Of a stretch of 64,000 bases of DNA, positions 47,501 to 59,500 are shown piece by piece. Under the pieces are notes generated by a model. The model had not been told where the DNA came from. It saw nothing but the letters and a program-made list of their open reading frames with translations, and did no database searches. The DNA is taken from contig OX388313.1 of the NCBI GenBank assembly GCA_947579605.1, positions 27,965,214-28,029,213 on the forward strand, given 5' to 3'. Numbering within the stretch: position 1 is the first letter of the stretch; each line of letters begins with the position of its first letter. This DNA is from Athripsodes cinereus. Lineage: Eukaryota > Arthropoda > Insecta > Trichoptera > Leptoceridae. The position numbers and the translations under genes are program-made.

Positions 47501-50500
47501 TTTGCTAGATAACGGATATTCGGTGAGAACTTAAACCGGATATTCGGCTGCTGGATATTTTAAGTTTGATCGATTCAATCAAGAATCCTATTCTTGATTT
47601 TTATTGCGCCGGAGGGTCTTTTTTGGATCCCAGCTTGAAAAATATTGGTATCGGAATTTAAGGAAAACATTTCTTATTTTTGAGAACCCTGAACTTTTCT
47701 AGATTCTTATTTCAATAAATAGGTAAAAGAATTTGGTGAAATCTTCGATATACAATTTGTGGGTGTAGGAATTACCGGATAGTAGTCGGGGATGTAAAGA
47801 GATCTTTACTCTAAAGCTAAGCAGATGGTGTGATATTATTTAGGGATACACAGTCAAGACTGTATACGTTATGCTTCATACCTTAATAGTGATTTATTAT
47901 TACAGGTTACAGTGGAAAAATATCGTATAAATTATTATTAAATTCGTCATATTATTATTATTTATTTCAATATATTACTCACACATAATACCATAATCAT
48001 ACAACAGAAAGAACTTGATTTAAAAATATCTTTATCTCGTGTTAAATAATATATTCGAAGTTTGAATTCTGTTTTTTCTTTCTTTGAGATTCTGAGTGTT
48101 GCCATGAATCAAGACTTTGTACAAAACGGCCTTAATGTATATTACAAAAATATGCAAAAAAATCGTAATTTCGTTTTATCTATTAGTATTTACTCTCGAA
48201 TAATCAATCGGAATAAGTTGCAAGAATCGAGAATAGGTAATTCATAATATGCTAAAGAATTACCGAGTTAAAAAATAACATAAACTTAAAAAAATAATAC
48301 TTAAGTATAATACCTATTAATTCTAAAATAAGAAATTTATAATTACAAAAGTCTGTTAACTTTCACATAAAGAGCGTATTTCCATGAAATAATTATTTAA
48401 GGTAGGTACATTATTATAAATGTTAAAATAATTACATTAATTAACAGTTTCCAAAATAATAATGATTGTATATATTTTGTCAACTGTAGAGGTCGGCGCA
48501 CCGTGCATTGCCCCGTCAGGCACGTTCCATGCCTCGCCTCTGTCTACAGTATGTCTAGACTAGACTATGTTTATATTATGACTGTTTTATACTATAACCC
48601 GCACTCCTCAAAAACACAAGCAAGCTATTATTTTGTAGGCTTAAAGGATTCTCCACAAACAAAACAGTTTAATGATCTCATGCAGGTTGGAAAACTAGGT
48701 ATTATTGTGTGTGGCTGCATTTACTATTTTCCTTTATCAATGTTATATCGCTGGTATACCTACATATTTTGTAACATTTAAGATAGAAAACATATTTGAT
48801 ATTGACGAAAAAAGATTGTTCAAATACGAAAAAACGCGTCTATTTCTATGGAAAAAGTGGGAAATCGGCAATTTTGTTTGACATTTCGTCTCTTTTTATT
48901 TTTATTTATTTATATTTATTTTTCTATGGCTTCATCGTCGACTTTTCGTGGAAATAGCGCGCAGTAGTTCTTCGGTTCAGTTGCCGCTTAGTTTTTCTTT
49001 TAAGAGACTATTATAAATATGAATCAAATAGGTAGATAGATACCTTCATAATATTTAAAATTAGCGCATTTTCTACTCAGGGTTGATAACTGAACCTAGT
49101 AGAATATTGATTTAATTATGTATAACAAAATACATTATAGTTATGTATATACAAAAGACTGTGCACTCTGGCCAAATTCAAGTAAAATAATGCTCTCCGC
49201 TCTTGCAGTAAGGTGGATATTCCTATAAAGAAAACCTTGTGAAAACTGTTCGAAGCTGCGATTTAAGTGAAAATAATAATAATAAAAAAACAGGATTTGT
49301 GCAATATTATTTTTGCACAAATATACAAAACAGTATAATTAAATTAATAGTAAACTTACGCTTTTGTGTTCTGAATCCAGTCCATCCCACATTGATGCAA
49401 CAATTTTGGATACTTCCCCGAAGCTGGCATTGGGATTCTGCCCTTTGATGGCTGCTTGGGTATCACGGAAGAACAGGGCGTAGGCGGAGACGGGTCTAAA
49501 GAAAAAAATAAATAAATGAAAAATGTGAAAATATGATTTTGTTCGTAAAGTAGGAACAGAAATGTCCCCCACTCTCTTTTCTGCACGTCCTATAAGCGCT
49601 TGTAAAGCTTAAAGCATCGCATAAGACATTACATTTCTTCAATTCAGTGGACAGAGATGAGGTACGCCCTATATTATATATCTTATCATTTATGAACTCA
49701 TGACGATGATCTGTATATTTATTACATGCAATATAAATTACTGGTAACCCCACTTGCGTGGGATGTCGTAATTTGACAGTTATTTGTTAATGTAAATTAA
49801 ATAGGTTTGTACTTAACATAATCACATTTTCTTACGATAAAAATGCAGTCAAAATATGCGTAAATCACAATTTGTATAAATAACTTACTTCTGAGGTTCA
49901 TTGGGATCTCTCTTTTTCTTTTTCTTCTGTACTTTTGGTTTCTTGGCTATCTGTTTAGCAATTTGTCCTACTTGCATTGGATCCACACCAACCGGTTCGG
50001 GAGAAGGCCTTTTGACAGCGCCACCAACCTGACAATTCCACATTTCAATTTCAATAATAATAATCAATATAAACAACAATATTCTCTCACAAACAAATCA
50101 ATCGAATTAATTATAGTTGCAATGTGCCGCGAAAAGTGACAAACAACAAAACCACAAGATGGCGGAATAAACAAAACAAATTGTTGCAAAGACAATAATT
50201 GAGCGAAATTAGAGAATACTGCTGTGATTGGTTGACGTATCCGTATGAAGAAAACGCGGGATTATTCGAAAATATTGTTCTACATTCGAATTTGTATAAC
50301 AAATTTATTCTATGGTTTGAAGTAATAATTTTGATGAACGATTGTGCAAGTCGTCGTCCTGCGTGTCTCAAATACAAGACGAACTGAATAATGCTGAGTA
50401 TTGAATGTTAAGCAAATGAACTAATAATAATAACAAGATGAATCACATGTTGTTTGTAAAGTTCCGTTCACAAGACGCTATTATGAGTTTGTATTGTGTG

Positions 50501-53500
50501 TGTGTGTGTGTGTATATGCGATAATAATAACACCCTTGTGTTTATTTTGATTGTAATAATATTGTTCTGAAATGACCAACGCACACTGGTTATTCTATTC
50601 TATTCAAGGTCATCAACTCGTTTGCGAGTGATTTATTGAAATATAAAAACGCGCAAATAAATAATGGACGAAAAAAATGGAATGAAAGATATTAAAAAAA
50701 CAATACATTTTCGCGTGAATTTTCCTGAAAAGAAAATATCATTCATATTTTTCTGCAACTTTCGAGTGCCCTGTAAAAGGCATGCATTCGTAAAAGATCA
50801 CTTTTAAGACACCTGATATTTTCCTGGAACATTCATTAGCAAGGAGATGACGACTTGCATGTTTATTACATGCAGTTTTTCCGCTGGCTACTTTTTTTTG
50901 CAAAATATATCTTCATTTTATATACACACACCTACTCGTATTATGAATATTAAACTAACATCTATGTTATATACTAGTGGGTTTTTTACAATAAGTATGA
51001 CATTAAACTGCTTATAAGGTATGCTTAAAATTATTTTTTAGTATTAGGTATTAGTGAGAAAATTATAAAAGTTGGTTGCGTGTATGAAATACTCATTAGA
51101 AAGTGCATAATACTCGTAATATTTATTAATTGAAGAATGATTCATAAAATTCATATATATATTTTAATAGAAAAAGGTGCGTATAAAGTAAAAGAAAAGA
51201 AATAGGAAATAACGCAATATAACAGAAAGAAATTTACAGTGGATATTGTAAGAAATTAGAATGTACAGTTAAAGCAATATGTTGGAAGTAAGAAAGTGAA
51301 ATGAAAGAAATGTGTTGTTAATGGGACAGGAAAGGGTGTGCTTAGTGAGCCAGTCTGAAAGCCACCTCATTCTTCTATAACCACACATTATCACCAGAGA
51401 GATGAGTGATTTGTGGTAGTTGGTTGAGAAGATAGGCTGGGTGAGTTAGTGTGGTAGTAAATAATAGAAGGACAAGACAAATACATTATATGTACATACA
51501 AGACTGTGCACTTTTTGATCGAATTCAAGCAAACATATTATGCTTCCCGTCAATGTAATAAGAAAATTGTTAGGATGGCGTCCCTTTCTAACACACGTCA
51601 GTATAAAAAACATTTATATAAATTGCAGTAGGTTTATATAGTCCTAACTAAACGTCTTAGAAAGAAACAGCACCCTAACAATTACTATCTCAGGTGGCAC
51701 GTTTTATCAAGGAAGTGCAGTCTTGTTACGTATGTGCGTATAATGTCTTTGGGACAAGATGACCGCAGAGTAGAGGAGACCACACACGGCAGGTGACATT
51801 ACCTGTTGCTGTTGTAGTTGTTTGGGGAACGGTCGTCGACTCGCCGAGCAATAATGTATTGGCAAAAAGCTCTCCGCGTCCCCCGGCAGCCGTACCGAGC
51901 AAAAAGAAAGTACAAGATATAATTCACTGCCATTTTGCTGGGCAATTTGATACATTTGTAAACATTGAATTGACCACTTGGCAATGTCGTCATACTACAT
52001 GGATACCTTGCAACGTCTACCCGAAACTGAGGAACATCACCCAGTACCGAGTGAAAGCAGTGCAGCGTCTCCATGCAGAATATGGTAATCACCAAGAGAC
52101 TCGTTAAAATTTAGTGAGGCTGAACGATCGCCGTCGGGATCGGGGAGTTCTGATGCATGATTACTCGGGGAGTCGCCGAGCCGGGGCTTAAGAACCGACA
52201 CTTGACCCGATATTATATGACTCAAATAACCATTTGTATATCGGGACAAAGATTAGAGACCCGGACCCTGGCGTTTACCCTCGGGAACTGAACTATTGAG
52301 TACGAAAATAAAAACATTACTAAACCACAATAAGTATAATTATGATCATAATATTATTATGCACGCATTCAGATGAGAGCATCTCACTGCCAAACACTGT
52401 AGCGCTAAAGAATTATTGTCGAGGTAATGTAAACGCCTCCATAAGCTGGCGACCGCTGTCCGTGTTGGTTCTTAAGTCTGGACTGGACGAGGGTAGGAGA
52501 GGATTTGGTGATAAGGATGGGCTGATAGGTTGGAAGAAAGGAATAATAGGTGAGGATTGGATGAATCAAATAATAGGATAGGGCTGATCGACAACTTTCA
52601 CAGCGTAACGAGATAAGACAAAACATTATAAAATACGACATCTTAAAACTAATAAAATGGTTATATAGGCAGACATTGTTTCAAAGAAAATATTTCGTGA
52701 TAATATTTCGAAGGAGAACAATCATCAGTATATTAAAAGAAGTCTCAGTAATAAACAATGTAACATAATTGATCAATTAAAAGAAAGAAAACTTAAAATA
52801 TCGATCGGTTAAACTATTAAATCAAAACTCCAATTCGAAAATTTGAAAAAATGATCGAACGATGATTGGAAATGATATCACGTTTGTTATACCTAATGAC
52901 AAAATGGGGCACGCCAGAAATGAATGAATGGTCAAAACAAAAAAGTAGAACTAATAATTTGGATACAACAACGTGTACTTATTATTTTCGTTTATGATCA
53001 CAAGGAATTTTAAGTGGACTTGATTGAATCGAAGAATACAATCATTATTATAAGTTATTCTCCGAGTAATGGGCCATTTAACCCTGACTCGTCCACTAGT
53101 AAAATATGAGAGATGATTGTAGTAATAATAAAATAATATATTGTACATACTACTTCTTGTAACAATATGTTGATGAGTGTGTGTCTACTTTAATTGTGAA
53201 AAATGAGCTTCTCAGCGAGAGCAATTAATAAAGTAATAAATTGTTAAATATGACAGAATCTAAATAAAAGAATAACAATAATATCAAATGACTATTATCA
53301 ACAATCTTAATTGATCTAAATTGAATTGATAATTCGATTTAAAGATAGCTTTAAATGATACAGCTGTTCTATTTTAAACCGTATCCGTCAACACATAAAA
53401 TCAGCTGATTTCCAACTATTGTGAGCACAATCGTAAACCAGAAAAGGAATAAGGATGATCAAAAACTAATTAACTTTTTAAGCATTGCTGTAGTTAATAA

Positions 53501-56500
53501 TTTTAATACTCCTAGGTAAATCTAGTGTTGTACAGACAATACGGAAAATTTGGTAGATGGTATCAAAGTTAGTCTTGATTTTAGAAAAATAAATATTCTT
53601 GATAAATTAGGATTTGTAATAAAACCGACATTTCTGATTCATCAAACTAAGTGAAATGATCACAAGATGATATCAATAATAAAATATAAGAGATAGTTGA
53701 CTAACCATAGGAGCATGATGTTGTGCACTATCATCGCTATCCTCACTGGTCGTATTGTGAGTTTCTTGCGGTCCAGGTCCTCGTGGTGGAGACCTGCCGT
53801 ACTGAGGTTGCTGGACTCCTTGTTGCTGAGGTTGTTGCATCTGAGGTTGCTGGTTTTGTTGTTGCTGCTGCTGCTGCTGTTGTTGTTGTTGTTGCTGGGG
53901 TGGTTGTTGAGGAGGCTGCATCACAAGGAGACGAGGCCCCCCCGGCTGTTGCTGGATCAAGTAATTCCCAGGTGGTTGTTGGGGACTACTGTATGAACTG
54001 TAAAATAAAGAATGATACATGGTTCATCATTAATTTCATCTTTTTAATAAGTATACAGATTTATCAATTGTTTCAACCTGTTAAAGCAAAGCACTCAGGT
54101 TTAAAAAAACAGTTGAAATATGACATTAAATATGTTGTTACAGAAATCATCCGAAATAATGATAATTATTTCGTCATGCTTGGCAAAAGATTATTAAAAA
54201 GGTAAATCCATTTTTGAAAAACAATGTTAAAATACAATAAAGAAAAGCTTTTGGAATATATAATTAAATTAAGAATGGCATACTGGAAGGTTAAAGTTAT
54301 TAAAATGAAGCAAACTTAAAAAAATATATTGGTTCTCTGGAATTAAAAGAGCTACCAACAATTGGACCACGTTTCATCGAATTCTTTCATTCCCAAACGT
54401 GTTGATAGCGGATGTCAGTTTTTGATGATATTTGGAAGTCACTGAAAGAAACTTATGCAACTGAAGTGTAAAAATCTGTACATACTGTGTGACTACATAC
54501 TTGTGCATGGGATGATCCTGTGGCTGAAGATATAAAGGTTGCTGGTATGATGGTTGGCCATCTATAAGACCATCTTGGGCTGGGTTGATCATACCCATCT
54601 GTGAACAGAAAAAAGCTCTTATAATAACCATTGATAATAGATAATTTCTATTGGTACTATTAAACCGTAACTCAATCGTCTCAATGGTGTCAGTGAACAA
54701 TACCGTTTTCAGTTTTCCCCTCTAATGCTGGTCAATATTTTGGTCATTTCATTTTTTCCGCTGGTTTTTGATGTTACGTAACTGGAGAGTTACTCCCGAT
54801 GGAGCTTTAATCAAAATAAAATAAGGGTTTATTTATTTATTTATTTATTTTGGTCAACGGAACACTACAGACAATACATATATGTTTAGTACAATAATAC
54901 AATAATCGACAACAAGTATACAATGCAATGTCCAGTTTATAAGTGTTCATATATTATTCTGTTAAATCAAATCAAAGCCCAAGTGGTTGTCATACATAAT
55001 TAAAAACAATAATAAAAAAGAAATTAAGAGTAAAAACACAAAATTAACAATCAAAACATCACTTAAAGTCATGAATGAAAGAGTGAAAAAGCAATTTCAA
55101 AGTAAAATCTACCTACCTTTACAAAATAAAGAACAACATACCTATAATTAATACAAAAATTGAGTGTCATGGGAAACAAGAAAATATGAAAAGGGATGGA
55201 AAACACTGATAACAAGAGAAGCAGAGAAAATCGAAGTCACGGATCGCTACACATAACCTGCAAAATTGACATTTTAAAAGTGCGAGCACTGCCGGCAAAC
55301 ATGTCAATGTCACTGAACTTGCCATTATAAGTATTCATAATGCGGTGTAGAGGGTTTCTCAAACCAGCGTTAGTGCGTACGCTACTTAAGTAAAGTGGAC
55401 GATACGATCTTCTATCTGATGGCACACGAAAACCTATCCCAGCCAATAATTGAGGAACATCGATATCAGATGTACAGATTCTCCTCAAAACAAACGCATC
55501 AATAAGTTCTCGACGACTCGACAAGTCAATAAGATTATCGATCATATTATTCCCATATCTGCGTCTGCACATTCGCAAAAACTTACGTTGCAAACGTTCA
55601 ATAGTCGTAATATATTTATCATACATCGGATTCCATATCGATGAACAGTATTCGAGTCTAGAACGCACAAGTGTAATATACAATATTAACATCGTCTTTG
55701 GATCCCTAAACTCGCCTGTAGATCTCAAAATAAAGCCTAGCAACCTATTCGAATGCTCGACAAGCTCGTGGATGTGTGCCTCGAAATGAAGCTTGTCATC
55801 AAATATAATACCTAAGTCTCTAATCTTATCAAGTCGAATCAAGTTTATACCATTTATACTATAATTATAGTCAATAACTTTCTTATTTTTAGTAAATGTT
55901 ATGGAATTACATTTTTTCAGATTCAACTCAAGTCTGTTGGTTACACAATAGTCAAATATTCTAGCAAGGTCATCTTCAAGCTTTTGTGCGTCCTCTATGC
56001 AACGGATCTGTCGATAAATTTTTAAATCATCTGCGAAAAGTAAAAATTGAGAATGACGAATACACCTACCAATATCATTAATGAATGCCGTAAATAAAAG
56101 AGGTCCCAGCACTGAGCCTTGAGGCACTCCAGATGTTACTGGTATATAATCGGAATTGAAACCATTCATAGTTACCGACATCAACCTATCAGTCAAATAT
56201 GATTTCAGCCATCTAAGAAGGTCACCATGAATTCCATACAAAAAAAGTTTGTTCAGTAAAAGAGAATGGTCCACCTTGTCAAAAGCTTTCTTAAAATCTG
56301 TGTATACCGAGTCGACCTGAATACGTTTATCCATTGATGAAAACAGAAACTCGGCATATACTAGGAGATTCGAGACTGTGGATCTACCCTTCATAAATCC
56401 ATGTTGTTCCTCCAAAAGTTGTGGTTCCAAAAAATGAAACATGTGATCTTTAACTATAGATTCGAAGACTTTGGATATAGGAGAAAGAATCGAAATAGGT

Positions 56501-59500
56501 CGATAGTTACTTATATCAGCTTTATCCCCGGCCTTATGAATAGGTGTGACGCTCGCCGTTTTCCATATTGTGGGAAAACATCCCTCTTTGATGCTCTTAT
56601 TAAAGAGAACACGTAAAGGCTTAGAAATGTGGGGTGCACATCTTTTCAATAATAGGGGTGACAATCTATCAGGACCTTGGCCTTTATTCACATCTAGATT
56701 TACTAATTTCTCATAAACTTCAGAGGTTAATATATTTAGAGTAGACAAATTTGTCAAAGATTGGATACAATCATTGTGACTAACATTAAAATCATCAGCA
56801 ACCCTCTCGTTAAATACCGACTGAAAGAACGAACAAAAAAGGTTAGCAATTGTTTTTGGATCGGACGATGCAACACCATCAAAATACATATTGCCAGGAT
56901 AGTTATTTGATGTTTTCATTCTGTTAATGTAAGAGAAGAAAGGCTTAATTCCAGTTTTTATCGACTGTTCAATATTAGTAATAAAAAATCTGTGATCTCT
57001 TTTGTGTGCTTGTTTGAGTTGAGCCCTGTAACTTGAATAAACAGTGTAGTCACATGAATTACCATATTTCTTCCACAATTTCCAATACTTGTTTCTCATT
57101 CTCGCCAATGTGATCGTCGGCCGTGTGTACCATATCGGAAAACGTGATGTCTTAGGAATTTTTTTCGGAGTATTATTATCAATTATTGACAGGAAAGTCC
57201 TGTAAAACACATCCACCGCACGATCTACAGCCTCATTTTTGAACATCTCATCCCAATCTATCCTGCTTAGCTCAAAATTTATCTGATCGAAGTTGGCTTT
57301 ATGAAAATTATATTTTGTTGTGCAATTAACCTGGAGATGAGTCTCCTCCACAGCCACCGGCACACCTACCACCAAAGAGGGGTGATGGCCGTCCTCGGCT
57401 ACCAAAGGGAAATCACATTTTTCGACTGTACAGTTGACATTAGATAGAACTAAATCTAAAATTGAATTATTTTTATTTTCAATCAAATTAAACTGTTCTA
57501 CATTCATAAATTGCATGGCTTCTAAGAGAGCCTGCGCTTGTGAGCTACGTCTTAGGCCCGTAGATACAGTCCCACCTGTGTCATTTTTAGACCATTTTAT
57601 AGCCGGGATGTTGTAGTCACCTATAATACAAATACGAGCATGACTTCCATCCTCAGTAATCACGTCTGAAATTTTATTAAAATGATGCTCATATTCCTCA
57701 ACTGATGTAGCCGGAGGAAAATAGACCACACCCAATACAATGTTACAGCCCTTAAGAACAGTAGTATTGTTCCGAGATGACAATGAAAGTTTGACGAAAA
57801 GATTTTCACCCATGGTTTCCCATTTGGGCTCGCGCATCGACTTATAAGAACGTGAAATCGCTATAAGTACACCACCGCCGTCACATTTATTTGTAGCTGT
57901 AAGATCTCTATCTTTGCGGAATATGCTATAGTCATCACCAAAGAGTTCACCATTCAAAACACTAGCATTCAACCAAGTCTCAGTGAGGATTATGATATCA
58001 AAGCCACTAACTAAGACATTTGAGCGAAACGAGCTGGTCTTGCTTCTGAGCCCTCTACAATTTTGGTAAAATACCTTTAAATCGCCTGGTAATACGAATC
58101 AAGCAAACACTAAGTGTCAATCAGCGACACGACACGCCCGCCGGAGCCCATAATATAAGACCTATTAGGCAGCGATTCGTTAGACTTCTCTGCATATAAA
58201 CAAAATAAAAGATGAAGGAAAAGGTAAAGTTTAAGGAAATCATGACACCAAAGCAATTATAAGAAAAAATATTTATACAATTTTCTCCAACTCTCTGACA
58301 GAGGTTATAGCTACAACCTGCTCGTTGACGTCTTTTCTCGCATATATCCTCGCATTTTTCACCCAAGTGAATTTCCAGTTGCAGGATTTCGATTTTTGGC
58401 GAGCCTCTCTGAATAACAGTTTGTTTTTTAATGTCAAATGTTCTGAGATATATATTTTCCTCCTCTCGTCTGACACTCCAACATCCTCCGTTAACATTCC
58501 TCGCTTTGCTTTCGCTCCAGCTAAAAAAGCATCTCTCATTTTTTGCTGAGAGAATTTTATTATTATGTTTCTGGGACGATTTTTGGTGGCCGCACCGTGT
58601 GAAACCCTGTGAGCCGCAACAATGTCGTTTTGGGTAACAGGAATCCCAATCTTATCTGACAGCGCCGTGATAACGCTCAGCAAATTCTCGTTCTTATGTT
58701 CAGTAACATTCTGCACCTCCACATTACAGCGCCTTGCACGTTGCTCCATATCATCTAAGCGCTGCTCCAATTCGCAAACCTGCTGCTCTGCTACATGTAG
58801 GCGCGTTTGTGTTACTTGATGTTCATTCTTGAGAGTCTGATAATCTTGAGTGACGTCATCGAACTTCTTAATAGCAAATTCGAGTTCCTCCACTTTCTTT
58901 ACACAAAAATTCATGGATTCAAGCAGTCCTTCATATTTTTCATCTATCTTTCTTAACATATCATCAAATCTTGACGATAAGTTTTTAATGAAAAATTCCA
59001 ACTTATTATTTATATAATCGGTCAACCCTGCACTTAACTTATTTTGACCGAAGGAAGTTGGTGAAATCGGTTCGCTGATATCGATAGTTTGATTGTTTAT
59101 GTATGTGTGCGTAGCCAGTTCAGATGTTGTTTTTGGTGTTGTGGGAAGTGGAACGCTACGCGAACTGCTGGTGTTTAATGTTCTATTAGTAGTTGGAATA
59201 GGTAAATCATCGTGTTTAAATGCTGACTTCTTTGTGTCCTGCTTGTGCCCTTTTTTACAGGGAGAACAACACCACGATGCTAATCGTTGTCTTGTCATTT
59301 TCTCGTAAGTTATCTTAGCGCATATACAGTGATAATGACTTTGACATTTAGTACAGGTCAGTGAGTCTTTTGGATGGGTGATTTTATTACAGTATGCACA
59401 GAAATTATTCATTGTATTAGATAAATCTGCCGATAGATCGTGACAAGATAGTTGTTGGTTGTTCAGGACAAGTTCAAGTGATAGTTAATTAGTACTTGGA

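Larger units (their letters stand above)
54827..59412 (-). mobile_element. LINE with two long ORFs (CR1-like/Jockey superfamily) in the largest TOX intron
   Basis: Two ORFs in order (ORF1 58273-59412, ORF2 55237-58098), then a roughly 400-bp 3' region ending in (AATA)n near 54827-54850. The simple-repeat end and the PHD-type ORF1 fit CR1-like elements; the clade is not certain. The 5' boundary could not be fixed and may lie up to a few hundred bases beyond 59412. Same orientation as the host gene. Confidence 0.85.

Noticed and set aside
47500..47790. CGGATATTCGG-rich stretch as a hAT element
   Set aside because: Repeated CGGATA motifs look transposon-like, but I could not find paired termini or a flanking duplication.
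48503..48781. 92-codon plus-strand open frame in a TOX intron starting in a GC-rich patch
   Set aside because: No family resemblance, no splice context and no neighbouring coding evidence.
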